From contig CANHGM010000001.1 in the NCBI GenBank assembly GCA_947460345.1, forward strand, positions 106,518 to 170,517: 64,000 bases of DNA, given 5' to 3'. The translations under genes were made by a program, and so were the position numbers. Source of the stretch: Bacteroidota bacterium. Its GTDB lineage: Bacteria; Bacteroidota; Bacteroidia; UKL13-3. Shown one piece after another: positions 28,224 through 36,632 of the stretch. Numbering within the stretch: position 1 is the stretch's first letter; each line of letters opens with the position of its first letter. Below the pieces are notes generated by a model. It ran no database searches. It was not told the origin of the DNA and saw only the letters and a program-made list of their open reading frames with translations.

Positions 28224-28724
28224 TTACTTGCGTTTGGCGTAAACTATTTCGTTTTGAAACGCTCCATTTTTATATATAGTCTGTTCAAACCTTCCTTCTA
28301 ATAAAAATCCTGCCTTTTCTAACACCCGCTGCGAGGCTTTATTGCTTTCAAACGTTCGAGCAAACACCCTAGTAATATCGTAAGTATTAAAAGCAAAATC
28401 TGTTGCGTTAAGTATTGCTTGAGATATAATTCCGTTGCCCCAATATTCCTCTGCTAACCAATATCCAATTTCAGCGTTTTTTCTAAATATATCTGCTTGT
28501 AGATGAATACCAATCCCTCCTATGGCTTCTCCGTTTACTTCAATGGCAAATATATGTATAGGTGTGTCTTTGTTTGCAAAAACTATGAATGCCATACCAG
28601 TTTCTATAGTATATGGATGGGTAAATCCATCAGTCATATATTGAGCAATGTGGGGGTTGTTGGCATATTTTACCAAACTATCTATATCATCCAATCTCCA
28701 GGGTCTAAGTGCAAAATCTATCAT
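28224..28724 (-). CDS. GNAT N-acetyltransferase (RimJ/RimL-like)
   Basis: 166 residues. DFALRPWRLDDIDSLVKYAN at the start, then GEAIGGIGIHLQ, AEIGYWLAEEYWGNGIISQA (acetyl-CoA loop) and ASQRVLEKAGFLLEGRFEQT are Acetyltransf_3 hallmarks. Members acetylate ribosomal protein N-termini or small molecules; substrate unknown. Its start overlaps the region just after the preceding SRPBCC gene (2 bases apart), so both are one transcript. Confidence 0.87.
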   Translation of the reverse strand: MIDFALRPWRLDDIDSLVKYANNPHIAQYMTDGFTHPYTIETGMAFIVFANKDTPIHIFAIEVNGEAIGGIGIHLQADIFRKNAEIGYWLAEEYWGNGIISQAILNATDFAFNTYDITRVFARTFESNKASQRVLEKAGFLLEGRFEQTIYKNGAFQNEIVYAKRK

Positions 28725-28726
28725 AA

Positions 28727-29128
28727 TTAGTTATTCTTTATATATGATTTGATGGCTTCCCAATAAAATTCTTTCCAGCCACTTTTAAGTGAATCAACTT
28801 TATGCTCAGGAATATCTGTTTGGGTAAATACAAGTTTGATTTTGTCCCCAACTGGTTCAAATTTAAAAGTACAAATACTGTAATGTTCATCAGGCCAACC
28901 ATCTTCAGCAAAATGCCATGCTTGGACTATTTTACTACCAGGAATTAACTCTATATTATATCCATGACAATATCCACCAAACACGCTAAACTCACCTTTA
29001 ATTTTTGTGCTTAGTTTGGCTACATCACCAGTAAATGCAGCATGTTTATTAGAATCCATTAATAAATTATATATATCAATTGGGCTGGCATTGAAAGTTA
29101 CTGTTTGCTTAATATTTTTTGTTTTCAT
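28727..29128 (-). CDS. SRPBCC (AHSA1-like) domain protein
   Basis: 133 residues of START/AHSA1 type: QTVTFNASPIDIYNLLMDSN, AAFTGDVAKLS, GYNIELIPGSKIVQAWHFAE and SLKSGWKEFYWEAIKSYI. Such domains bind hydrophobic ligands or co-chaperone clients. Probably co-transcribed with the GNAT gene. Function not predictable. Confidence 0.85.
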   Translation of the reverse strand: MKTKNIKQTVTFNASPIDIYNLLMDSNKHAAFTGDVAKLSTKIKGEFSVFGGYCHGYNIELIPGSKIVQAWHFAEDGWPDEHYSICTFKFEPVGDKIKLVFTQTDIPEHKVDSLKSGWKEFYWEAIKSYIKNN

Positions 29129-29143
29129 ATTTTAATATTTATA

Positions 29144-29151
29144 CAAAAATA
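29144..29151 (-). promoter_or_regulatory. Candidate -7 box of the SRPBCC-GNAT unit
   Basis: Minus-strand TATTTTTG (TAnnTTTG) 15 bases before the start at 29128. Confidence 0.45.
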
Positions 29152-29220
29152 TATTAATATGCATTTAAATTAAAATGAAGCAGTCAAAAATGAAATGACC
29201 CTTAAATAAGTTAAGGGAGA

Positions 29221-29750
29221 CGAATTATCGGTACAAATAAACTCCCGCCAATACGTCCTGCTGAACTTGTTTCAACATCTCTGTTTATTTCAATTTCTTT
29301 AGAACATTAATAGAGACCCTGAAATAAATTCAGGGTGACGGCATCAGTTAAAGGTGTCGAACTATCGGAACATATACATTTCCTCTATCGCGTCTTGCTG
29401 AACTTGTTTCAGCATCTCTGTTTATTTCAATTTCTTTAGAACATTAATAGAGACCCTGAAATAAATTCAGGGTGACGGCATCAGTTAAAGGTGTCGAACT
29501 ATCGGAACATATACACACCTTACAATGCGTCTTGCTGAACTTGTTTCAACATCTCTGTTTATTTCAATTTCTTTAGAACATTAATAGAGACCCTGAAATA
29601 AATTCAGGGTGACGGCATCAGTTAAAGGTGTCGAACTATCGGTACAAATAAACTCCCGCCAATACGTCCTGCTGAACTTGTTTCAACATCTCTGTTTATT
29701 TCAATTTCTTTAGAACATTAATAGAGACCCTGAAATAAATTCAGGGTGAC
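29221..29750. repeat. Four-copy 137-bp tandem array of REP-like pairs
   Basis: Units begin at CGAA(T/C)TATCGG at 29221, 29358, 29495 and 29632, an exact 137-base period. Each unit has a variable stretch of about 25 bases, a left palindrome GCTGAACTTGTTTCAACATC, a constant linker CTGTTTATTTCAATTTCTTT, and an inverted right palindrome CCTGAAATAAATTCAGGGTG. Units 1 and 4 share the same variable stretch; units 2 and 3 differ from each other only over about 13 bases. The same half-elements occur singly or paired at 1004, 9820 and 12706. No gene lies in the array. Confidence 0.9.
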
Positions 29751-29786
29751 ATCATCGGTTCATAGTGACATGGTGTATATAAAAGC

Positions 29787-29824
29787 AAAAAAAACCTCTT
29801 AACTTTCGTTAAGAGGTTTTTTTA
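29787..29824. terminator. Terminator of the beta-helix protein gene
   Basis: CCTCTTAAC and GTTAAGAGG form a perfect stem with a TTTC loop, with A run on the left and T run on the right. It lies 28 bases past the minus-strand stop at 29852. Confidence 0.88.
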
Positions 29825-29851
29825 ATTAATATGAAATAAACTAACCTTAGT

Positions 29852-31480
29852 TTAGTTATGTGATACTATAAGTGGTAAGTTCTTTTGAGAATCGTTAGTA
29901 TTTATTTGTAAAAAATAATGCCCTGAGCTTAAGTTTTGAGTATTAATTTCTAATTGATTTAAACCAGCATTTAATAATTTATTAGCTACTACTGCAACTA
30001 CTTGTCCTTGAATATTTAAAATATTGATAGTTGTAACTGAAGCTTTAGCAAGCTCTATGTTTAATGTAACTTGGTCGTTAGCTGGAACAGGGAAAGCATT
30101 CATTTCAATTGCATTTTCAACAACTGATGAAGTTCCTAAATTAAATTGTCCACCTAATCTAGTATTCATAAAACTGTAACCTGATAAAGCTGGTGAACCT
30201 GTTTTAGGTAAAAAGTTAGGAGCAGTGTAATTAAACGGATCAACTAAATTCACATCAGCTGAATTAGTTAAATTTCTGTTGCTTCTTTTAGCATCATTAA
30301 ACCATGCTTTCACATCAAATGTAGCATCAGCATTAAAAGTACTTACTGTATCTGCATATTTAGAAATTCCAGCTATAATGTTGTTTTCAAATTGGAAATC
30401 ATTATTTTTTAAGTTAGCTAAAACTTTAGCACCATCAACTAACAAACCAACTGGAAAACCAGTAATGATAGAGTTATATATAGAAACTCTTGTGTTTCTG
30501 CGGATATGAGCACCACGTTTATATAAAGTATTGATAGAATTGGTAGCATCTACTTTAGGGCCAATCACTGTCATGTTACAAAATAAAGCTGAAGAGAAAG
30601 GACTATTATCAGAACCTGTTCCATCATTATCACTTTCAAAAGCATTAGAACCTGATTGGTCAGCTACAGCTGAATCTCTTAAAGATACTCCAAATTGTAC
30701 ATTACCTGAGAAACCAAAATCTGTATCAAAATCATCATCCCAACCTTTAAAAGCTATTAACCATTTTGCATTTGCAGCACCACCAAACCACTCATAACTA
30801 TCATCTCCACTATAACTCACTTGTATATGTTCTAAAGTTGTTCCGCTACCTACAGCACCTAAAGTTAAACCATTGATTTCGCTATTAGGCATAAAAGCTA
30901 TACCAGGGAATTCTATTCTTACAAACTTTAATGAACCTGAATTGTCAGCATTATCAGTTCCGCCATATTGACCATCACCATTAGCATTGTCAACACCACC
31001 TTCAACTGCAGCAGTTCCAGCAGTAGGATTAATTTTACCTTTACCTAAAACCACTAAACCACCCCAATCACCATAGTTACGGCTACCAGTATCTTGGTTA
31101 GAAGTGAAAACAATAGGAGAAGCAGAAGTACCTTCAGCCATTATTTTAGAACCTCTAGTAATTATCAAAGTTCCTTTAGTAGACTTATCACCACGAATTA
31201 CAGTTCCTGCTTCAATAGTAAGAGTAGCACCATTTTTAACATATACAAATCCTGTCAATAAATATACTTTATCTTTTGTCCAAGTTGTGTTACTTGTAAT
31301 ATCTCCAGAAACATTGGTGGTGGTTGCTCCATATGCAGTATTTTTTGGAGTCCAATTTGCCCAACCTGAAGTCCAGTCAGTAGTTCCAAATGCTCCAACA
31401 TAGTTGGTAGGCGTAAAAAACGATTGAGCTTTTAAACCTAAAGAGGCTAAAATAGCTAATAATGTAATTGCTTTTTTCAT
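29852..31480 (-). CDS. Secreted beta-helix protein with T9SS tail
   Basis: 542 residues with signal peptide (MKKAITLLAILASLGLKAQS). The body reads as right-handed beta-helix rungs: VYVKNGATLTIEAGTVIRGD, GTLIITRGSKIMAEGTSASP and IVFTSNQD, then a Gly/Asp-rich section (GDDSYEWFGGAANAKWLIAF, GWDDDFDTDFGFSGN) that may bind calcium. The C-terminal 75 residues are a T9SS type A tail (MNAFPVPANDQVTLNIELA ... SSGHYFLQINTNDSQ). It is divergent from a TonB receptor; this pairing recurs in Bacteroidota, and homologues are often called lipoprotein or wrongly transporter. Likely a surface partner of that receptor; the ligand is unknown. Confidence 0.75.
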   Translation of the reverse strand: MKKAITLLAILASLGLKAQSFFTPTNYVGAFGTTDWTSGWANWTPKNTAYGATTTNVSGDITSNTTWTKDKVYLLTGFVYVKNGATLTIEAGTVIRGDKSTKGTLIITRGSKIMAEGTSASPIVFTSNQDTGSRNYGDWGGLVVLGKGKINPTAGTAAVEGGVDNANGDGQYGGTDNADNSGSLKFVRIEFPGIAFMPNSEINGLTLGAVGSGTTLEHIQVSYSGDDSYEWFGGAANAKWLIAFKGWDDDFDTDFGFSGNVQFGVSLRDSAVADQSGSNAFESDNDGTGSDNSPFSSALFCNMTVIGPKVDATNSINTLYKRGAHIRRNTRVSIYNSIITGFPVGLLVDGAKVLANLKNNDFQFENNIIAGISKYADTVSTFNADATFDVKAWFNDAKRSNRNLTNSADVNLVDPFNYTAPNFLPKTGSPALSGYSFMNTRLGGQFNLGTSSVVENAIEMNAFPVPANDQVTLNIELAKASVTTINILNIQGQVVAVVANKLLNAGLNQLEINTQNLSSGHYFLQINTNDSQKNLPLIVSHN

Positions 31481-31663
31481 GTGTTAATTAATTATAATTT
31501 TAATGAGGCAAAATTCAAAAGCTGTTGTTGCGGTATAGTTATGCTCAAGTTAAATATATGTTAAGGTATTAAATTCATATCCATTTGATTTACAAGCGTA
31601 TTTACATTAAGTTAACACTCGAATAACAATCGCATAATAGTAAGAATACCTTGAGGTAATATT

Positions 31664-31671
31664 TAATTTTG
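31664..31671 (+). promoter_or_regulatory. Candidate -7 box of the TonB receptor gene
   Basis: TAATTTTG (TAnnTTTG) 24 bases before the ATG at 31696. The 215-base divergent gap has no gene. Confidence 0.4.
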
Positions 31672-31695
31672 AATTTTGCATATAAATAAATACAG

Positions 31696-34563
31696 ATGAA
31701 AAAAGCTAGTTTACTCTTATTATTAAATGTATCATTATTTTTTGCTGCACAAGCTCAAAAAGAAATAGACAGTCCAATTGCTGAAATTGGAAATATTAAA
31801 AAATCTAATACGAATGTAAAATCTAATACAGGAATTGTTTTTGGTAAAGTTGTGGATGAAAAAACAGGAGAATTATTATCAGGTATAGCAGTATATATTG
31901 ATGGCATGAGTGTAGTTCATAACACTGACGGATCAGGAAAATTTAACATCAATCTAAAACCTGGTGTTTATACTTTAATTTTTAAAAACGCTGCCTATGT
32001 TACTAAAGAAGAAAAAAATATAGAAGTAAAAATAGGTGACGAATTAAATGTAAATATAGTTTTAGAACCTGCAAGTGTAGAATTAACTGGTGCAGTAGTT
32101 AAAGGTAAAGGCAAAAAAGAAACCATGGGTGCTTTGCTTATTCAACAAAAAAATGCCCAAGCAGTAAGTGATGGCGTATCTATTGAAACCATAAGAAAAA
32201 CACCAGACAGAAATACAGCTGATGTAATGAAAAGAGTGAGTGGTACGAGTATCCAAGACGGTAAGTTTGCTATTATAAGAGGATTGAATGATAGATATAA
32301 TGCTGCATATATAAATGGCTCTCCATTGCCTAGTACTGAGGCTGATAAAAAAGCATTTTCATTTGATATGATTCCTTCCATAATGGTTGATAATATTACC
32401 ATATCTAAAACAGCTACGCCTGACAAAACTGGTGAGTTTGCAGGTGGAATTATAGAAATAACTACACGAGATATTCCTGAAAAAAGATTTTTTCAAGTAC
32501 AGTATGGAAGCAATTACCACAGTGTAAGTACCTTCAAAAATTATCAAACATATAAAGGAAGTAGTACTGATTGGCTTGGATATGACAATGGTACCAGACA
32601 ATTGCCTAGTTCTTTCGCTTCGTCTGCTGATTATACCAAAGCAAATATTGCTACACAAATAGAGCAAAGCAAGTCATTAAACAATGATTGGGCTATTCAA
32701 CAAAAAAAATCATTTGCACCTGGCAACACTTTTTCATTGGTAGGAGGTTTGCCTTATAAAATAGGCAAAAAAGAGGCAGGTGTTTTTATTGGTATCACTT
32801 ATAGCAATCAAAATAGATTTGTTAAAGCTGAAAGAAACGATTTTGACCAGCAAGGCAATGTTTTTAGTTATATAGATTCTGGCTATAAATCAAACGTATT
32901 AGGTGGGATTATTTTTAATAACAGTATCAAGATTGCTCAAGGGCATAAAATTAGTTTCAAAAACTCTTTAAACATCAATAGCGAAAATCAAATGGTGGTA
33001 AGACAAGGAACAGATTTCGCTTCAGGTAATTATATAAAATCTTATGCCTATATATTTAACCAAAATTTGTTAACCTCAAGTCAATTAACTGGTGACCATT
33101 TATTTCAAACGCAAAAAATCAAAATCAATTGGAATATAGGATATAGTTATATAAACCGTCAAATCCCTGATTACAGAAGAGTGCGTTATACCATGCCAAC
33201 TCCTGAAAACCAAGACCCTGACAACCCTCAAGATTACTGGCAAGCAGTTGTATCGCCTAGTGCTTCACCTAATGATGGTGGCCGTTTCTATTCAAAATTA
33301 AAAGAACACGTGTGGAGCGGGAGTGTAAATTTTACAAAAACCGTGAGAGTAAAATCTTCTAAAATTGATCTTAAATCAGGCTTGGCTTTAATAGACAGAA
33401 GTAGAGATTTTAGTGCTAGAGTATTGGGATATATCACCAACCCACAATTTAATTACAATATCGCCAAACAAGATGTTCAAGATATTTTCTCAGAAGCTAA
33501 CATGAATATTAAAGGGTTCAGGTTATCAGAAAGCACTAACCCTAGCGACCAATACACAGCTAGTAGTAGATTGTTTGCCGCATATGCCATGGCCGATCAA
33601 AGAGTAACAGAAAAGCTACGTTTGATTTATGGTGTGCGTTACGAATATTTTCATCAAATGCTTCAATCTAGAGATTATACAAACAAACCTATAGAAATTG
33701 ATACTAAAAAACCAGATTGGTTGCCAAGCATCAACCTTTCATATGCTTTAAATAAAAAATCTAACTTAAGAATGGCGGCTTCTCAAACTGTATCGAGACC
33801 AGAGTTTAGAGAACTTGCTCCATTTGGATTCTTTGACTTCAATCAGTTTGTATCAATGCAAGGCAATAGCAAATTACAAAGAAGCTTAATCAGAAATTAT
33901 GACCTCAGATATGAAACATACCCGGGTGATGGTGAAGTTTTTTCAGTAAGTACCTTTTACAAGCAATTTATAAACCCAATTGAAATAGTTCTTGACCCAG
34001 CCATTGGCGGAGGAACCAGAAGCATGACTTATCAAAATATAGACAAGGCACAAGCTTATGGGTTAGAATTAGAATTCAGAAAACGTTTACCAGCATTGTC
34101 TTTTGCAAGATTCACTAAATATATAACTTTCAGCACCAATGCTTCATATATAGTAAGTAAAGTAGATGTATCAAACTTAACCGCTTCTGGCAGAAAATTC
34201 AGACCATTACAAGGACAATCTCCATATATTGTTAACGGAACTTTAAGTTTCCAAAACAAGGGGTGGAGTATCAATGCAGCATACAATGTAGTAGGCCCTA
34301 GAATATCTAACGTAGGAACTGCAAACTATTTAGAATATTACGAAAAGCCACGTCACATCATCGATTTACAAATTAGCAAATCATTTAAGAAAGATAAAAT
34401 TGATATCAAACTAAACGTAGCTGATTTGCTCGCTCAAAACTTAGTCTATTACCAACCAATATCTGTTCCTACTGGCGAAACTATTAATATTAAAAACACC
34501 CGCCCCATGAACACTATATATAATGGAAGAAGTGTTACATTGAGTTTAAGCTGGAAATTATAG
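31696..34563 (+). CDS. TonB-dependent receptor with carboxypeptidase-like domain
   Basis: 955 residues. Signal peptide ends near FAAQAQ. A carboxypeptidase-regulatory-like domain (GIVFGKVVDEKTGELLSGIA ... GKFNINLKPGVYTLIFKNA, about residues 48-110) precedes a plug with TADVMKRVSGTSIQDGKFAI, IRGLNDRYNAAYINGSPLPS and ATPDKTGEFAGGIIEITTRD, then a barrel ending SVTLSLSWKL. There is no SusD neighbour. Its divergent secreted beta-helix neighbour suggests a two-part uptake system, with substrate unknown. Confidence 0.87.
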   Translation: MKKASLLLLLNVSLFFAAQAQKEIDSPIAEIGNIKKSNTNVKSNTGIVFGKVVDEKTGELLSGIAVYIDGMSVVHNTDGSGKFNINLKPGVYTLIFKNAAYVTKEEKNIEVKIGDELNVNIVLEPASVELTGAVVKGKGKKETMGALLIQQKNAQAVSDGVSIETIRKTPDRNTADVMKRVSGTSIQDGKFAIIRGLNDRYNAAYINGSPLPSTEADKKAFSFDMIPSIMVDNITISKTATPDKTGEFAGGIIEITTRDIPEKRFFQVQYGSNYHSVSTFKNYQTYKGSSTDWLGYDNGTRQLPSSFASSADYTKANIATQIEQSKSLNNDWAIQQKKSFAPGNTFSLVGGLPYKIGKKEAGVFIGITYSNQNRFVKAERNDFDQQGNVFSYIDSGYKSNVLGGIIFNNSIKIAQGHKISFKNSLNINSENQMVVRQGTDFASGNYIKSYAYIFNQNLLTSSQLTGDHLFQTQKIKINWNIGYSYINRQIPDYRRVRYTMPTPENQDPDNPQDYWQAVVSPSASPNDGGRFYSKLKEHVWSGSVNFTKTVRVKSSKIDLKSGLALIDRSRDFSARVLGYITNPQFNYNIAKQDVQDIFSEANMNIKGFRLSESTNPSDQYTASSRLFAAYAMADQRVTEKLRLIYGVRYEYFHQMLQSRDYTNKPIEIDTKKPDWLPSINLSYALNKKSNLRMAASQTVSRPEFRELAPFGFFDFNQFVSMQGNSKLQRSLIRNYDLRYETYPGDGEVFSVSTFYKQFINPIEIVLDPAIGGGTRSMTYQNIDKAQAYGLELEFRKRLPALSFARFTKYITFSTNASYIVSKVDVSNLTASGRKFRPLQGQSPYIVNGTLSFQNKGWSINAAYNVVGPRISNVGTANYLEYYEKPRHIIDLQISKSFKKDKIDIKLNVADLLAQNLVYYQPISVPTGETINIKNTRPMNTIYNGRSVTLSLSWKL

Positions 34564-34620
34564 TATAACATATATTGTACTTTCTATAATAATTTTGTTG
34601 ATGTAAAATTATATGCTCAT

Positions 34621-34642
34621 TTTTGTATAAACTTATACAAAA
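34621..34642 (+). promoter_or_regulatory. Hairpin abutting the start codon of the DUF4919 gene
   Basis: TTTTGTATA (34621-34629) and TATACAAAA (34634-34642) are perfect complements with a 4-base loop, and end one base before the ATG at 34644. It could be a dyad operator or a structure affecting initiation. Confidence 0.4.
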
Positions 34643-34643
34643 A

Positions 34644-35351
34644 ATGAAGAAAATAATATCGGCAATAATATTTACTTTTTCTACTTACATTTCTGTAGGT
34701 CAAAGAATTGTAAATGTAGATTTTGATGCTATAAAAAAAGAAACTAAAGATTCAAATTCAGTTTATTTCTATCCTACATTATTAGAAAGGTTAAGCAAGA
34801 ACGATTCAAATTTAGATATCAATGCATACTACTATATATATTATGGAAGCACATTCACTCAAAACTACAACCCATATAGCACCAGCAACTTAGAAGATTC
34901 TTTTTTGACTATATATAACAAAGGTGAATATAGAAACGCCATACCTATTGGCCTTAAAGTTTTAGAAGAAAACCCCATCAATTTAAAAATAACATTTAAA
35001 GTAATGGTTTGCTATCATGCACTAGATATACTAGACTCTTCACATACATATGCCAGAAAATATTATTCATTTCTCGATGTGATATATAAAAGTGGAGATG
35101 GCAAAAGTAGCGAATCAGCTTATGTAGTTATTGAAGTAGACGACGAGTACCAAGTGCTTGCAGATTTTGGTTTAGAAAGTACAGGCCAAGCTTTGTTATT
35201 TGACAATACTTATGGCCCAACAGACCTATTAAACTTATCTACCCAAAAGAAAAAAAAGAAAAAGGATGACAACAATTTAAAGAAATTATACTTTAATGTG
35301 AGTAAGCCTTTTGAAAATTTAAGTAAAGAGTTTAAAAAGAATAATAAGTAA
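34644..35351 (+). CDS. DUF4919 secreted protein
   Basis: 235 residues from ATG 34644 (signal peptide MKKIISAIIFTFSTYISVG; a longer frame adds 7 residues). Family signatures: VNVDFDAIKKETKD, YFYPTLLERLSKNDSNLDIN and AYYYIYYGSTFTQNYNPYS, followed by helical parts resembling tetratricopeptide-like repeats (GEYRNAIPIGLKVLEENPIN). The end is Lys-rich, with a run of six Lys coded by a long A tract near 35249-35266, a place prone to slippage or sequencing error. Function unknown. Confidence 0.75.
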   Translation: MKKIISAIIFTFSTYISVGQRIVNVDFDAIKKETKDSNSVYFYPTLLERLSKNDSNLDINAYYYIYYGSTFTQNYNPYSTSNLEDSFLTIYNKGEYRNAIPIGLKVLEENPINLKITFKVMVCYHALDILDSSHTYARKYYSFLDVIYKSGDGKSSESAYVVIEVDDEYQVLADFGLESTGQALLFDNTYGPTDLLNLSTQKKKKKKDDNNLKKLYFNVSKPFENLSKEFKKNNK

Positions 35352-35362
35352 TATATAAGGCT

Positions 35363-35401
35363 ATATACTCAATTCGAAATTATTGGGCGTATATTTTTTT
35401 T
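35363..35401 (+). terminator. Weak terminator after DUF4919 gene
   Basis: ATATAC (35363-35368) pairs with GTATAT (35389-35394), with an inner CAAT/ATTG pair, followed by a T tract. The stem is interrupted and AT-rich. Confidence 0.45.
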
Positions 35402-35449
35402 AACTTAAGCCACTTTTGAAACCATCCTTTATTTCTGATAATAGTTTAT

Positions 35450-35457
35450 TACTTTTG
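35450..35457 (+). promoter_or_regulatory. -7 box of the biotin carrier gene
   Basis: TACTTTTG (TAnnTTTG) ends four bases before the ATG at 35462, predicting an mRNA with almost no leader. Confidence 0.5.
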
Positions 35458-35461
35458 CAAC

Positions 35462-35956
35462 ATGTATAAGGTAGAAATAGCAGACAAGTCTTTTGAGGTT
35501 GAAAACAAAGATAATAATATATATATTGACAATAAATTGGTTTCAGCTGATACGCTTAAAGTTTCAGAAAGCAAGTTACATTTGATGGTGAACAATAAGC
35601 CCATCATGACTGAGCTAATAAGCATTGACAAAGAAAACAAAGTGGTGACTTTAATGGTAAACAACCAAAAAGTAGACGTAAAAATTAAAGACACTTTTGA
35701 CTTACTGCTTCACGATTTGGGCTTAGATAGCCTTGCTGCCAAAAAAGCATCTGATGTGAAAGCACCTATGCCTGGTTTGGTTTTAAAGGTATTGGTAACA
35801 GAAGGACAAGAAGTAAAAAAAGGCGAAAATCTATTAGTACTTGAAGCGATGAAAATGGAAAACATGCTCAAGTCAAGCGAAGATATTACCATCAAAAAAG
35901 TGTTGGTTAATGCCGGTGATAAAGTAGAAAAAAACCAAGTTTTAATTCAATTATAG
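35462..35956 (+). CDS. Biotin carboxyl carrier-like protein
   Basis: 164 residues. The C-terminal 75 form a biotinyl domain (KAPMPGLVLKVLVTEGQEVK, KGENLLVLEAMKMENMLKSS, VNAGDKVEKNQVLIQL) with the biotinylated Lys in A-M-K-M. The N-terminal 90 residues are a small beta-rich extension as in the carrier subunit of propionyl- or other acyl-CoA carboxylases. Its carboxylase partners (biotin carboxylase, carboxyltransferase) are not next to it. Directly followed (0 bases) by a small secreted-protein gene. Confidence 0.87.
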   Translation: MYKVEIADKSFEVENKDNNIYIDNKLVSADTLKVSESKLHLMVNNKPIMTELISIDKENKVVTLMVNNQKVDVKIKDTFDLLLHDLGLDSLAAKKASDVKAPMPGLVLKVLVTEGQEVKKGENLLVLEAMKMENMLKSSEDITIKKVLVNAGDKVEKNQVLIQL

Positions 35957-36271
35957 ATGCGATGGCTTCTTGCTTTTTTTGTTTTAAGTAGTACATATAT
36001 ATCAGGCCAAGTAATTCCTGATTCGACAAAAAATGGCCAAGTTAAATGGCAGTATTTTAGACCTGAATGCAAACTGCATGAGAAAGGTATATTTGTAGAT
36101 GGCAAAAGGCATGGAACATGGCAATATAAAGACACTACTGGCTCTATTGTATTGAGAGAGAAATATATAAATGGTAAATATATATGGTCTGTATATTATA
36201 ATAGCGGAAAAATTATAGAAACTAGAAACAACAAAGGAAAAATCATCAAACGCTCAGCTTGTGGATGCTAG
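35957..36271 (+). CDS. Small secreted MORN-like protein
   Basis: 104 residues with signal peptide (MRWLLAFFVLSSTYISG). Contains KGIFVDGKRHGTWQYKDTTG and LREKYINGKYIWSVYYNSGK, two MORN/YwqK-like strand pairs, and ends SACGC. ATG directly follows the stop of the biotin carrier gene, so it is translated from the same transcript. Its stop codon overlaps that of the convergent gene: the four bases CTAG at 36268-36271 serve as stop on both strands. Confidence 0.7.
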   Translation: MRWLLAFFVLSSTYISGQVIPDSTKNGQVKWQYFRPECKLHEKGIFVDGKRHGTWQYKDTTGSIVLREKYINGKYIWSVYYNSGKIIETRNNKGKIIKRSACGC

Positions 36272-36618
36272 GCTATTATCTCTTTCTTTATTTTTAATGG
36301 TAATGAATTTAATATTAGTACGTAGGAATGGTCAACTTGTTCAAGTATAAATTTATCAGTCAACACGCCGTTCATTTTTAACGTATTCCAATGCTTCTTA
36401 TTCATATGATAACCAGGTATCACATCTGTATATAGTTCTCTAAGTTCAATTGCTTTCTCAGGGTCACATTTCACATTCACGTCGCTAAAATTCTCTATAC
36501 CTGTTAGTAAAAATATCTTCCCAGCTAATTTAAAAACTAAAGTTTCACTATCAAAAGGAAACTCTTCTGATACAGCTTTTTTATTTAAGCAATAATCTCT
36601 TAGCTTTTCTATATCCAT
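36268..36618 (-). CDS. MmcQ/YjbR family protein
   Basis: 116 residues. MDIEKLRDYCLNKKAVSEEF, FDSETLVFKLAGKIFLLTG, VNVKCDPEKAIELRE and PGYHMNKKHWNTLKMNG are the hallmark of the MmcQ/YjbR fold, a CyaY-like single-stranded DNA-binding family of unclear role. The gene begins 14 bases after metF on the same strand and is probably its second cistron. Confidence 0.9.
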   Translation of the reverse strand: MDIEKLRDYCLNKKAVSEEFPFDSETLVFKLAGKIFLLTGIENFSDVNVKCDPEKAIELRELYTDVIPGYHMNKKHWNTLKMNGVLTDKFILEQVDHSYVLILNSLPLKIKKEIIA

Positions 36619-36632
36619 CTAACATATATATA

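Noticed and set aside
29221-29750. CRISPR array
   Set aside because: Period is 137 bases, the repeats are themselves paired palindromes with a conserved linker, there are only four units and no cas genes.
35249-35266. Programmed slippage site in the A-rich tract of the DUF4919 gene
   Set aside because: The zero frame stays open to a sensible end and neither shifted frame gives a meaningful product; more simply a poly-Lys tail.
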